Positions 1 to 7,117 of a DNA stretch of 8,802 nucleotides are shown here, piece by piece. Origin of the DNA: an uncultured Selenomonadales bacterium (GTDB lineage: Bacteria; Bacillota_C; Negativicutes; Selenomonadales; Selenomonadaceae); the NCBI GenBank assembly GCA_937907035.1, contig CALCTX010000074.1, positions 1 to 8,802 on the forward strand, given 5' to 3'. The number at the start of each line of letters is the position of its first letter. Positions within the stretch are counted from its first letter, which is position 1. Position numbers and translations under genes: made by a program. The notes below the pieces were generated by a model. That model was not told the origin of the DNA. It did not search any database and saw nothing but the letters and a program-made list of their open reading frames with translations.

Positions 1-817
1 AGCGGGTTTCTGTATCGTAAGTAATACCGGGGGGGTTCTGTAAATTAGGCATTACATAGATAAGCTTAGGGTGTAAGAGCTTCAGTTGTTTTTCAAAAGC
101 AGCGATATCTATTCCTGATTTGGTAAGCGGAATACCAATCACTCTGGCCCCGACAGCCCGGAAGGCGGCAAGTGCTCCGGGATATGTTGGAGATTCAGTT
201 ATTACATGATTACCATGGGATAAAATGGTACGAGCGATAATGTCAATTCCTTGTTGTGAGCCGGAAATGATCTGTATACTTTCCGGAGTCGTTTTTATAC
301 CGTCGTCAGTGAGAGCGGCAGACAGCGATTCACGTAAACCATGATATCCTGTGGCACTGTCAGCGCAAAAAGTATAAGCTTCATCACGCTCAAGTATTTT
401 TTGGACAGCTTTTTTAAATTCAGCTGTTGATACTATTTCCGGGTTCAGTGTTATGCTGCGCATATTAATACAGTTCTTATATTGCGGTGGCAATTCAGCA
501 TTACTATAATCGAAAACGGCCGGGAATTCTTCTGGTGGCAGTTCAGATTGAATGGGGCGTTCAGCTACGATACTGCCGGAACCTTCACGAGAAAAAATAT
601 AGCCGTTTTGAGCAAGCTCACGATAAGCATTGACAATGGTTCCCGGATTGATACCTATTTTTTTTGCTAACTTTCGTATCGGCGGAAGTTTATAACCGGG
701 CGCAAGTTGACCGGTTGTGATCGCTGTATATATTATTTGATAAAGTTGGACATAAAGAGGTGTTTTACTGTTTTCATCAAGGGCGATTGAATTAAAAAAA
801 GGACTGTCAAGTGTCAT
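1..817 (-). CDS. MocR-family transcriptional regulator (GntR HTH plus aminotransferase-like domain), C-terminus cut by window edge
   Basis: The reading frame is open from an ATG at 817 to the left edge and gives 272 residues of a protein that is usually about 450-500 long. GGAGGA at 822-827 is a good ribosome site. Residues about 20-83 form a GntR winged helix (LAKKIGINPGTIVNAYREL, then an NGYIFSREGSGS wing). From about residue 120 a fold-type I aminotransferase domain begins, with ATGYHGLRESL (155-165), the phosphate-site region SGSQQGID (185-192), ESPTYPGA (208-215) and MPNLQNPPGITY (256-267). The NxQNPxG form resembles YdcR-like members more than GabR/PdxR, which I recall as having SHQFPxG. 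The PLP-binding lysine, near residue 310 in the family, lies outside the window, so cofactor binding cannot be confirmed. Family members bind PLP and often control a divergent neighbour and themselves. The effector and the target genes are unknown. Confidence 0.9.
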   Translation of the reverse strand, partial: MTLDSPFFNSIALDENSKTPLYVQLYQIIYTAITTGQLAPGYKLPPIRKLAKKIGINPGTIVNAYRELAQNGYIFSREGSGSIVAERPIQSELPPEEFPAVFDYSNAELPPQYKNCINMRSITLNPEIVSTAEFKKAVQKILERDEAYTFCADSATGYHGLRESLSAALTDDGIKTTPESIQIISGSQQGIDIIARTILSHGNHVITESPTYPGALAAFRAVGARVIGIPLTKSGIDIAAFEKQLKLLHPKLIYVMPNLQNPPGITYDTETR

Positions 818-832
818 TTTATCCTCCAAGCG

Positions 833-863
833 TATCAATACAATTTTTTTTATTGTAACGATA
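833..863. promoter_or_regulatory. Imperfect inverted repeat, candidate operator for the MocR-family regulator
   Basis: The arms TATCAATACAAT (833-844) and ATTGTAACGATA (852-863) match as reverse complements at 10 of 12 positions, around a 7-base T tract. The right arm contains the whole -10 box of the regulator's promoter, and the left arm falls at or just after the expected start of transcription. A protein bound here would block that promoter, so autorepression is the simplest reading. This is inference; a leader hairpin is an alternative. The site is about 160 bases upstream of the chemoreceptor start, so an effect on that gene is less certain. Confidence 0.5.
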
Positions 864-880
864 AGGGGGAAAATAGTCAA
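852..880 (-). promoter_or_regulatory. SigA-type promoter of the MocR-family gene
   Basis: Read on the minus strand, TTGACT (875-880) and TACAAT (852-857) are separated by exactly 17 bases. That is a near-consensus vegetative promoter. Transcription would begin near 845, leaving a leader of about 28 bases before the ATG at 817. It is the only strong promoter I see for this gene. Confidence 0.75.
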
Positions 881-956
881 TTTTTGCCGGATATTAAAAA
901 ATGTAAAAAAAAATTATAAAATTTCAATTTTACAGATAGGAATTTTAAGAATTATG

Positions 957-986
957 TTGAATATGTAAAAAAGAATTAAGTACGAT
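957..986 (+). promoter_or_regulatory. Weak candidate promoter of the chemoreceptor gene
   Basis: TTGAAT (957-962) and TACGAT (981-986) lie 18 bases apart, each matching four of six consensus positions. The CGATAA within 983-988 also resembles the -10 of SigD/FliA promoters, which often drive chemoreceptor genes in Bacillota. However, no TAAA sits at the right distance: the nearest, at 966-969, is only 11 bases from the TACGATAA element at 981-988. I cannot choose between the two sigma factors. The surrounding DNA is extremely AT-rich, so chance matches are likely. Confidence 0.25.
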
Positions 987-1025
987 AATGATATTTTGGC
1001 ATTAAAAGCCAGAGGAGGATGAGGT

Positions 1026-2534
1026 ATGAGTTTAAAGAAAAAGGCGATAATCTTTGTTAACGCCTGCGTGGTCATTGCTTGTCTGTGTGTCGGATTGTTG
1101 GCATACATGAAAGCAGGAGATGGTTTTTCTAATGTTTACATTTCCAAAGTTTCTGATGATGCGAAGCATTTGATGATATTATTTGATGCGAAGCATCCGG
1201 GAAAATGGGCAGTAAAGGGTGGTAAACTTTATAAGGGCAAAAAGTTAATGGAAGGTTTGGAAGAGGAAATTGATTCGGTTGCCGGGGAAGATGCAGTTAC
1301 TATTTTCCGTGGTGATACCCGCGTTTCTACAACCTTGAAAAAAGATGGTCAGCGGGCAGTAGGTACGCAGGCCGGTGCGGCTGTATACGAGGCTGTTGTT
1401 GGTCGTGGTGAAGAAGTTTCTCTTCAGACTGACGTACTTGGTGTACCTTATTACACTTGTTATTTGCCAATTGTTGATGAAGATGGTGAGCGTATCGGTA
1501 TGTTCTTTGCCGGAGCACCGAGTGCCCCAGTGGTAGCTATTCAGCAGGAGTTTATACGTAACATGATCATTACGATTGTTGTAATGGTTGTACTGTTGGG
1601 GATTTTTGGCTCGTTGATCATTGGGGCTCAAATGAACCGGTTGCTTGAAGTTACCAATATAGTGAAGAATATTGCTGAGGGTAATTTGAGTGATAAAGAT
1701 ATCAAAGTTGATGGTACGGATGAGATCGCTCAATTGGCAACAGATACCAATACTATGAAAGATGCTATGAGAGAGATCCTTGAGAATATAACTAATTCGG
1801 CAGAGCAGGTTGCCGGTGGGGCAAAGAATATTTCCGATTCAAGTACGGTTCTTTCTCAGGGTGCTGCTGAACAGGCATCTTCTGTAGAGGAACTTTCAGC
1901 TTCTATTGCGGAGATCGCTTCTCAGACTCGCAGCAATGCTGACAGTGCTGACAAGGCTAATGAGATTACCGGAATTACGAGTGAGCATGCCCGTGAAGGT
2001 AATGAAGATATGACAACAATGCTCAATGCGATGGAAGAGATCAATGCATCTTCGAATAATATTTCCAAGATTATCAAGGTTATTGATGAAATCGCTTTCC
2101 AGACAAATATTTTGGCACTTAACGCTGCAGTCGAAGCTGCCCGTGCCGGACAACATGGTAAAGGTTTTGCGGTAGTTGCTGAAGAGGTAAGAAATTTGGC
2201 GGCTCGGAGTGCGAAAGCGGCAAAAGAGACAACGGATATGATTGAGGGATCAATCGAAAAAGTTAACAGCGGCCGGGAAGTTGCACATAAGACAGCGGAA
2301 ATGCTGGAAACTATTGTAGCTAATGTTGGCGAAGTAGCGGAGCTTGTTGCATCGATTGCTAAAGCTTCAAAGGAACAGAGCATGGCTATCGATCAGATAA
2401 ATCAGGGCGTGCTCCAAGTATCACAGGTTGTGCAGGCAAATTCGGCAACAGCTGAAGAAAGTGCTTCGGCAAGTGAAGAACTCAGTATGCAGGCTGAACT
2501 TCTCAGTGATGCGGTAAAGAAATTTAAACTTTGA
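1026..2534 (+). CDS. Methyl-accepting chemotaxis protein with extracytoplasmic Cache-type sensor domain
   Basis: This is a membrane chemoreceptor that passes ligand binding to CheA/CheW. The 502 residues are in the standard order. TM1 spans about 7-28. An extracytoplasmic sensor spans about 30-178 and resembles a single Cache (Cache_3-like) domain, with HPGKWAVKGGKLYKG, TIFRGDTRVSTTLKKDGQRA and VLGVPYYTCYLPIVDEDGERIGMFFAG segments. TM2 spans about 180-200 and a HAMP linker about 201-252. The signalling coiled coil follows, with the invariant hairpin tip at 355-375 (IAFQTNILALNAAVEAARAG, then GKGFAVVAEEVRNLA). It ends LSDAVKKFKL, so there is no NWETF-type tail for tethering CheR/CheB. AGGAGG at 1013-1018 lies seven bases before the ATG. 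The gene appears monocistronic, and no cheA, cheW or flagellar gene is in view. The ligand is unknown; many domains of this type bind small organic acids or amino acids, but nothing visible here decides that. Confidence 0.95.
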   Translation: MSLKKKAIIFVNACVVIACLCVGLLAYMKAGDGFSNVYISKVSDDAKHLMILFDAKHPGKWAVKGGKLYKGKKLMEGLEEEIDSVAGEDAVTIFRGDTRVSTTLKKDGQRAVGTQAGAAVYEAVVGRGEEVSLQTDVLGVPYYTCYLPIVDEDGERIGMFFAGAPSAPVVAIQQEFIRNMIITIVVMVVLLGIFGSLIIGAQMNRLLEVTNIVKNIAEGNLSDKDIKVDGTDEIAQLATDTNTMKDAMREILENITNSAEQVAGGAKNISDSSTVLSQGAAEQASSVEELSASIAEIASQTRSNADSADKANEITGITSEHAREGNEDMTTMLNAMEEINASSNNISKIIKVIDEIAFQTNILALNAAVEAARAGQHGKGFAVVAEEVRNLAARSAKAAKETTDMIEGSIEKVNSGREVAHKTAEMLETIVANVGEVAELVASIAKASKEQSMAIDQINQGVLQVSQVVQANSATAEESASASEELSMQAELLSDAVKKFKL

Positions 2535-2548
2535 TAACAAGTAATGTT

Positions 2549-2582
2549 AAAAGGAGCTGCCTGAAAATGGCAGCTCCTTTTT
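2549..2582. terminator. Bidirectional rho-independent terminator between the chemoreceptor gene and rqcH
   Basis: A perfect 13-bp stem (2549-2561 with 2569-2581, core GGAGCTGCC/GGCAGCTCC) closes a 7-base loop. On the plus strand it ends in five Ts, so it terminates the chemoreceptor transcript 15 bases after the stop codon. On the minus strand the same hairpin is followed by four Ts, 12 bases or more beyond the rqcH stop, so it can end that converging transcript as well. Confidence 0.92.
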
Positions 2583-2593
2583 AATGGAAAATA

Positions 2594-4333
2594 TTATTTT
2601 TGCGGTGTAACGTAATAAGTTTTTTGATTGGTAAAAATAACAAATCCCGGTTTTGAACCGGACGGTTTCTTAACATAACGGCAAGCGGTGCAGTCAACAG
2701 GAACATTTGAGGAATTTGCTGCTTTGCTGAAAGCGGCGGCGGTTTCGGCAGCAAATATGATATCTGCTTCACTGACACTTGCACCATTGGTCCTCAATAT
2801 TACATGCGAACCGGGAATATCTTTTGTATGCAGCCATAAGTCATTAGGGGACGCGATTTTGAATGTCAGACGGTCATTTTGCAGATTGTTTTTGCCGACT
2901 AAAACTTTGAACCCGCTGGGAGAAACAAATTCAAAAGGGGTAGAAGCCTTATCGGATGGTTTCTTTTTGAGTTTTTCCCGGAGATAACCGGAGACGATAA
3001 GTTCGTTATGGATATCGTTTATTTCATTCAGAGTAGAAGAAGATTTGAGCGATTCCGCAATACTTTCCAGATAGAGAATATTTTCAGCACATTCAGCAAG
3101 CTGTGTTTTTAAAAGTTGTTGGGCACGTTTGAGTTTATTATATTTATGATAGTAATTTTGGCAGTTTTGACTTATTGGTATGCGTCGATCAAGGGGGATC
3201 GTTAACATAGCACCCTGTTCGGAATAAATATCAGGAACTGTTATTTCATCATCGGCGTGGTCAGTTAGGGAGTATTGATAAGTCATGAGATTATCGCCTT
3301 TTATGCGGTATTCTTCAGCATTTTCCGCTTCCTGGGCTTCTGCTTGCAGGACTGATAACTTATTTTTTGCGCGGTTCAATTCATTGTTGATGAGTTTTGC
3401 AAACCGTTCCTTATCAGGTGGGATGTAACTGCCACTGACTTTTTCAACAGCGGTCAGTAAGTCGCTCATTGTAGCAAAATTAATGGATTTGACATCAGTT
3501 TTTATATCAGTCAGATAATGTAGTTGAAAAGCAGCAACAGCAATGATCTTGTTGTTGCTATCAGACACATAAGAAGGGCGGAAATTATCATTTTTAATGT
3601 CAATCGAGGCGATCGTTTCGGACAATGCCGTTTCCAAGGCATTAAAGTCACTGTCGGCTAATTCGCTGACTGGTATGTCGTTGGGAAGACCGGAAGAAAA
3701 GGCCACTTCTTTGGCAGTTACCGGACCAAAACCAAGACAGGTATCAAGTATAGCTTTTGTAAGCTTTTGTTCACTGCGAGAGGAGATCCCCTTGACAAGA
3801 TCAGCTAGTGATTCAGTTAATGGGTTTAGTTTATCCTGTTGCGGAGGTAAAACATATTCTTGGCCGGGCAGAACAGTCCGTACCCGGCTGCTGTTTGATC
3901 CAACCTTGCGAAGCGAATCATTTATCATGCCGTCAGTTGTCAAAATAATATTGCTGTATTTTCCCATTAACTCGATATAGAGAGTTTTGGTAGTGATCTT
4001 TCCGGCCCCGGCAATAACATCAATTTCGATACTGAGAATGCGGTCAAGTTTGTATTGGCAGACTGATGCAATCCGTCCGGTTTCAAGATGCTTTCGGAGT
4101 ACCATACAAAAAGTCGGCGGTTCCAGTGGATTTTCCGGAGCAGTGTCTATCAGAAAAACGCTGGGATTTTGCGGATTTATTGACAACTGTACCAGATAAT
4201 TTTTACCTGGTTGGCGTACAGCCATAATAACAGTTTGTTTATTTGGTTGTGTTATTTTATCAATTCGTCCGCCATTTAGAGCATTATCTAGTTCAAGTGC
4301 CAGCGGATGAAGGGAAAAACCGTCTAAATTCAT
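2594..4333 (-). CDS. rqcH: RqcH/NFACT family ribosome quality-control protein (formerly annotated as fibronectin-binding protein FbpA)
   Basis: RqcH binds the 50S subunit carrying a stalled peptidyl-tRNA and recruits tRNA-Ala to add a C-terminal alanine tail that marks the chain for proteolysis. Starting at MNLDGFSLHPLALEL gives 579 residues. The NFACT-N domain covers about 1-180 and has the DR pair at D97/R98 (LDRILSIE) and ELMGKYSN with E121. These are the same numbers as the functionally important residues I recall in B. subtilis RqcH. A helix-hairpin-helix part lies at about 185-245 (LGFGPVTAKEVAFSSGLP). Two coiled-coil arms lie at about 305-345 and 395-450. The NFACT-R domain lies at about 463-575 (PSGFKVLVGKNNLQND, DLWLHTKDIPGSHVIL). 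An in-frame ATG at 4348 would add five residues (MESAL). I prefer 4333 because GGAG lies nine bases upstream and 4348 has no ribosome site. The gene is monocistronic. Confidence 0.95.
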   Translation of the reverse strand: MNLDGFSLHPLALELDNALNGGRIDKITQPNKQTVIMAVRQPGKNYLVQLSINPQNPSVFLIDTAPENPLEPPTFCMVLRKHLETGRIASVCQYKLDRILSIEIDVIAGAGKITTKTLYIELMGKYSNIILTTDGMINDSLRKVGSNSSRVRTVLPGQEYVLPPQQDKLNPLTESLADLVKGISSRSEQKLTKAILDTCLGFGPVTAKEVAFSSGLPNDIPVSELADSDFNALETALSETIASIDIKNDNFRPSYVSDSNNKIIAVAAFQLHYLTDIKTDVKSINFATMSDLLTAVEKVSGSYIPPDKERFAKLINNELNRAKNKLSVLQAEAQEAENAEEYRIKGDNLMTYQYSLTDHADDEITVPDIYSEQGAMLTIPLDRRIPISQNCQNYYHKYNKLKRAQQLLKTQLAECAENILYLESIAESLKSSSTLNEINDIHNELIVSGYLREKLKKKPSDKASTPFEFVSPSGFKVLVGKNNLQNDRLTFKIASPNDLWLHTKDIPGSHVILRTNGASVSEADIIFAAETAAAFSKAANSSNVPVDCTACRYVKKPSGSKPGFVIFTNQKTYYVTPQK

Positions 4334-4342
4334 TAAGGCAGA

Positions 4343-4346
4343 CTCC
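4343..4346 (-). promoter_or_regulatory. Ribosome-binding site that decides the rqcH start
   Basis: On the minus strand GGAG lies nine bases before the ATG at 4333. It overlaps the upstream in-frame ATG at 4348 (ATGGAG), which has only AT-rich sequence before it and would lie about 15 bases from the predicted transcription start. Confidence 0.6.
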
Positions 4347-4369
4347 ATTCATATTATTATTGTGATTTC

Positions 4370-4398
4370 AATATATCATTTATAATATTGACGGTCAA
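4370..4398 (-). promoter_or_regulatory. SigA-type promoter of rqcH
   Basis: Read on the minus strand, TTGACC (4393-4398) and TATATT (4370-4375) are exactly 17 bases apart. Transcription would start near 4363, about 30 bases before the preferred rqcH start codon. Confidence 0.7.
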
Positions 4399-4399
4399 T
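4387..4399. repeat. Perfect 13-bp palindrome in the rqcH/dapF divergent promoter region
   Basis: ATTGACGGTCAAT is a 6-bp inverted repeat around a single central base. It contains the -35 hexamer of the rqcH promoter and lies 12 bases upstream of the dapF -35 box. It could be a regulator site. It could also be chance, because a -35 hexamer read on both strands supplies most of the symmetry. Confidence 0.4.
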
Positions 4400-4411
4400 T
4401 TTGTGTTTTTC

Positions 4412-4440
4412 TTGCATATAAAACTGTAACAAGGTACAAT
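4412..4440 (+). promoter_or_regulatory. SigA-type promoter of the dapF-coaBC operon
   Basis: TTGCAT (4412-4417) and TACAAT (4435-4440) are separated by 17 bases. The expected start near 4447 leaves a leader of about 30 bases before the dapF GTG, too short for a riboswitch or attenuator. It is the only clear promoter I see ahead of the six-gene operon. Confidence 0.7.
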
Positions 4441-4477
4441 AAAATATACAGCCTGAACAGGTAAGGAGGCTTGCAAG

Positions 4478-5314
4478 GTGATATTTGAAAAATGGCAGGG
4501 CTGTGGCAATGATTTTGTCATGGTTGACTGTTTTGCAGAAACAATCAATATAGCGGATTGTGCTGATATTTCCCGAAATGTATGCAATCGTCATTATGGT
4601 GTCGGGGCTGATGGATTGATATTAATATTGCCGTCAGATAAGGCAGATCTCTGTATGCGGATATTTAATGCAGATGGCAGTGAAGCAGAGATGTGTGGAA
4701 ATGGTATCCGCTGTTTTGCGAAAATGGCTTATGAACACAAGCGGGTAAATAAGACAGAGTTTACTGTTGAGACAGGGGCAGGCATTTTGGTGCCGAAATT
4801 ATTTGTCGAAAATGGCAAGGTCGTTAATATCTGTGTTGATATGGGAAAGCCGATATTGGAGCCGGATCGGATACCGGTAAATATTGATGGTGAAGGGAAT
4901 AAGGTCGTTGGTGAGCCGATAGAGGTTTTCGGGGAGACGTATGATATGACTTGTGTGTCAATGGGAAATCCGCATTGTGTGCTTTTTTTTGAGACACTTT
5001 CCGGATTATCGATTGAAAAGCTTGGCCCGGTTATTGAACGGCATGATGTGTTCCCTAAAAAGACGAATGTGGAGTTCGTTGAAGTCAGAGATCGTTCACA
5101 TCTCAGAATGCGGGTATGGGAACGCGGCGCTGCGGTAACCCTTGCCTGTGGAACCGGTGCCTGTGCAACACTTACGGCGGCAGTATTGAATGATCTGGCA
5201 GAACGTAAGGCTGAAATAGAGCTTGATGGCGGCCGTCTGGTCGTTGAGTGGCGCGATGATGATCATTTATATATGACTGGGCCGGCAGAATATGTGTTTT
5301 CCGGTAAATATTGA
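4478..5314 (+). CDS. dapF: Diaminopimelate epimerase
   Basis: DapF interconverts LL- and meso-diaminopimelate, the last step before lysine and the source of the cross-linking residue in many peptidoglycans; it is a cytoplasmic, cofactor-free enzyme. The 278 residues match the usual length. Both catalytic cysteines are present: Cys73 in NADGSEAEMCGNGIRCFA and Cys224 in LACGTGACATLTAAV. Substrate-contact motifs are GCGNDFV (8-14), N64, MGNPH (162-166) and WERGAAV (214-220). The start is a GTG, backed by a strong AAGGAGG (4463-4469) eight bases upstream and by the family-typical opening (M)IFEKWQGCGNDF. It is the first gene of the operon and ends 17 bases before yicC. No lysine riboswitch is visible, and no other lysine gene is nearby. 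Confidence 0.97.
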   Translation: MIFEKWQGCGNDFVMVDCFAETINIADCADISRNVCNRHYGVGADGLILILPSDKADLCMRIFNADGSEAEMCGNGIRCFAKMAYEHKRVNKTEFTVETGAGILVPKLFVENGKVVNICVDMGKPILEPDRIPVNIDGEGNKVVGEPIEVFGETYDMTCVSMGNPHCVLFFETLSGLSIEKLGPVIERHDVFPKKTNVEFVEVRDRSHLRMRVWERGAAVTLACGTGACATLTAAVLNDLAERKAEIELDGGRLVVEWRDDDHLYMTGPAEYVFSGKY

Positions 5315-5317
5315 GAA

Positions 5318-5323
5318 GAGGAG
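5318..5323 (+). promoter_or_regulatory. Ribosome-binding site that decides the yicC start
   Basis: GAGGAG lies eight bases before the ATG at 5332. An upstream in-frame TTG at 5311 overlaps the dapF stop, has no ribosome site, and would add seven residues not expected before the family's MLKSMTGFG opening. Confidence 0.75.
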
Positions 5324-5331
5324 AATTTGTT

Positions 5332-6213
5332 ATGCTTAAAAGTATGACCGGGTTTGGTGCCGGTGATGCAGATAATGAAGATTATCGTTTTCATATAGAA
5401 GTAAAGTCTGTCAATCAGCGTTATTTAGATGTTGATGTTCATATGCCCCGGGTTTTGAATGCATTTGAGGACAGGATCAGAAATACTATTAAACAGTATG
5501 CTTCACGGGGAAAGATGGATGTGAATGTATCGTTCCTCGATAAGCGGACAAAACCTAAACAGATAACAGTTGATAAAAATTTAGCTTTGGCTTATAGCAA
5601 TGCGCTTAATGAGATCAGTGAAGCTATCGGTGAGTCGGGAAGGGCTCGCAGTGTTGATATAGCCAGATTTCCGGATGTGCTGATCGTTGAGGATATTGCG
5701 GCTTCGTTAGATGGTGCAGAGGTATTGCTTGACCAGGCTTTGACTGAAGCATTGACAAATTTTGTTGAGATGCGGAAAAAAGAAGGCAAAAATATTGAAG
5801 CAGACTTCTTGAAAAGAATCGGTATCCTTGAAGATTATGTTGAAGAGATCTCCAGTTTAGCACCGCAGATCGTAGCATATTATCGTGAACGTTTGGAAAA
5901 GACATTGTCTGATGTTTTGTCTGCTCAGGAAATTGATGAAAATCGGCTGATCCAAGAGACGGCAATTTATGCTGACCGGGTAAATTATACTGAGGAAATA
6001 GTAAGACTGCGGAGTCATTTTAAGCAGTTCCGTGATATAATAAATGAAGCGGATGCTCCGGTTGGCAGGAAATTGGATTTTCTGATCCAGGAAATGAACC
6101 GGGAAATCAATACCACAGCTTCGAAGGCTAATAATGTCAAGGCAGCACAGCTTTCGGTTGATGTAAAGAGCGAGATAGAAAAACTTAGAGAACAGGTTCA
6201 GAATATCGAGTGA
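5332..6213 (+). CDS. yicC: YicC/YloC family endoribonuclease
   Basis: The 293 residues are close to E. coli YicC (287). The family signatures are an N-terminal MTGFG (5-9), EVKSVNQRYLDVDVHMP and RGKMDVNVSF, and a C-terminal DUF1732 block with RLIQETAIYADRVNYTEEIVRLRSHF followed by DFLIQEMNREINTTASKA and REQVQNIE. The last segment is nearly identical in distant bacteria. The family is reported to have endoribonuclease activity: YicC in E. coli is tied to small-RNA turnover and YloC is the B. subtilis homologue. That role is from family knowledge; the sequence shows only membership. The protein has no signal peptide or membrane segment. It sits 17 bases after dapF and 13 before remA, so translation is probably linked within the operon. 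The link to gmk is widespread in bacteria. Confidence 0.95.
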   Translation: MLKSMTGFGAGDADNEDYRFHIEVKSVNQRYLDVDVHMPRVLNAFEDRIRNTIKQYASRGKMDVNVSFLDKRTKPKQITVDKNLALAYSNALNEISEAIGESGRARSVDIARFPDVLIVEDIAASLDGAEVLLDQALTEALTNFVEMRKKEGKNIEADFLKRIGILEDYVEEISSLAPQIVAYYRERLEKTLSDVLSAQEIDENRLIQETAIYADRVNYTEEIVRLRSHFKQFRDIINEADAPVGRKLDFLIQEMNREINTTASKANNVKAAQLSVDVKSEIEKLREQVQNIE

Positions 6214-6226
6214 TGAGAGGTAGGAA

Positions 6227-6505
6227 ATGGACATTAAACTGATAAACATCGGATTGGGCAATATTGCTATCGCCAATAAAATAGTAGCGGTTGTTGCTCC
6301 TGAATCGGCACCGATAAAGAGAATGGTCCAGGACGCCAGAGATAGCGGACAGCTTATTGATGCTACTTATGGGCGACGGACCAGAGCGGTAATTATCAGT
6401 GACAGTGGGCATATTATTCTTTCACCGGTTCAACCGGATACGATAGCCAGACGCATAGGAGGCAATATTGAATCTGATTTTAAGTTGAAGGATGATGAAC
6501 AATGA
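6227..6505 (+). CDS. remA: RemA-family DNA-binding regulator (DUF370)
   Basis: This 92-residue protein matches RemA, which in B. subtilis forms rings that bind DNA and activates biofilm matrix and osmoprotection genes. Conserved stretches are [16 protein letters not shown] (3-18), [15 protein letters not shown] (25-39), [20 protein letters not shown] (43-62) and [13 protein letters not shown] (64-76). The Arg50/Arg51 pair in TYGRRTRA falls where I recall the DNA-contacting arginines of B. subtilis RemA. The tail after residue 78 (acidic, KLKDDEQ) is variable in the family. GAGG at 6217-6220 lies six bases before the ATG. The stop codon overlaps the gmk start by four bases (ATGA), so the two are probably translationally coupled. 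Its targets in this organism are unknown, and a matrix role is only inferred by homology. Confidence 0.93.
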   Translation: MDIKLINIGLGNIAIANKIVAVVAPESAPIKRMVQDARDSGQLIDATYGRRTRAVIISDSGHIILSPVQPDTIARRIGGNIESDFKLKDDEQ

Positions 6506-7113
6506 AACGAAAAGGATGCCTCATTGTAGTTTCCGGTCCGTCAGGAACCGGAAAGGGAACAGTTTGTTCGGCACTTTTAGAAAAACACAAAGAAATAGCG
6601 TATTCTATTTCTGCAACAACCAGACAACCACGTACCGGTGAAGTCGATGGCGTGAATTATTATTTTTTGGCGAAAAATGTTTTTGAAAAGATGATTGAAG
6701 ATGGGGAACTTCTTGAATGGGCGGAGGTTTATGGTAATTATTACGGAACACCGTTAAAAAAGATTCAGGAGAGGCTCGCGGATGGACAGGATATCTTGCT
6801 TGAAATAGATACGCAGGGTGCTATGTCAGTAAAAGAAAAATTTCCGGATGAAATTTATATCTATATAATGCCACCATCTTTAAAAGAATTGGAACGTCGT
6901 TTAAAAACGAGAGGGACAGATTCTGCTGAGAGTATCGAACGTCGGTTGAAATCAGCAGCCGGTGAAATGGAGATTGCTGAACGGTATAATTACATTGTAG
7001 TTAATGAGCAGGTCGAACAGGCAGTGGAACAGATAGCAGCGATCGTTGATGCTGAACATTGCCGGGTCGGTCGCAACAAGGAAATAATAGATAATATCAA
7101 AGAAGGGAAATGA
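6502..7113 (+). CDS. gmk: Guanylate kinase
   Basis: Gmk phosphorylates GMP to GDP with ATP and so feeds GTP, dGTP and (p)ppGpp synthesis. At 203 residues it is the normal bacterial size. The Walker A loop is GPSGTGKGT (12-20). The GMP-binding part is [19 protein letters not shown] (37-55). EIDTQGA (101-107) follows, and the lid region [15 protein letters not shown] (126-140) with IERRL closes over ATP. The start is an ATG inside the remA stop (ATGA), with AAGGA at 6488-6492 nine bases upstream. The rpoZ start lies four bases after its stop. The gmk-rpoZ pairing is conserved across many bacteria. Confidence 0.97.
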   Translation: MKRKGCLIVVSGPSGTGKGTVCSALLEKHKEIAYSISATTRQPRTGEVDGVNYYFLAKNVFEKMIEDGELLEWAEVYGNYYGTPLKKIQERLADGQDILLEIDTQGAMSVKEKFPDEIYIYIMPPSLKELERRLKTRGTDSAESIERRLKSAAGEMEIAERYNYIVVNEQVEQAVEQIAAIVDAEHCRVGRNKEIIDNIKEGK

Positions 7114-7117
7114 TGAC

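Noticed and set aside
958..990. SigD/FliA-type promoter for the chemoreceptor gene
   Set aside because: The CGATAA box fits, but no TAAA lies 14-16 bases upstream; the nearest gives only 11, so I report it only as a weak undifferentiated promoter candidate.
997..1011. Small hairpin TGGC/GCCA just before the chemoreceptor ribosome site
   Set aside because: Only four base pairs around a 7-base loop; too weak to call a regulatory structure.
914..1108. 64-residue minus-strand frame across the start of the chemoreceptor gene
   Set aside because: It starts inside the TM1 codons, covers the chemoreceptor ribosome site, and encodes low-complexity sequence from AT-rich DNA.
1245..1733. 162-residue open frame on the minus strand inside the chemoreceptor gene
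   Set aside because: It lies wholly antisense to a well-conserved gene, has no ribosome site or recognisable domain, and its composition looks like an out-of-frame shadow.
1922..2383. 153-residue antisense frame rich in Ala, Ser and Ile
   Set aside because: It is the mirror of the repetitive coiled-coil codons of the chemoreceptor signalling domain; such frames are common opposite these genes.
3597..3980. 127-residue plus-strand frame opposite rqcH
   Set aside because: It is fully inside the conserved NFACT coding region on the other strand, with no supporting start signal or motif.
4441..4477. Lysine riboswitch or T-box ahead of dapF
   Set aside because: The leader from the predicted transcription start is only about 30 bases, far too short for either.
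4357..4594. Two short minus-strand frames covering the rqcH/dapF intergenic region
   Set aside because: They overlap the dapF start and two good promoters, have no ribosome site, and resemble nothing I recognise.
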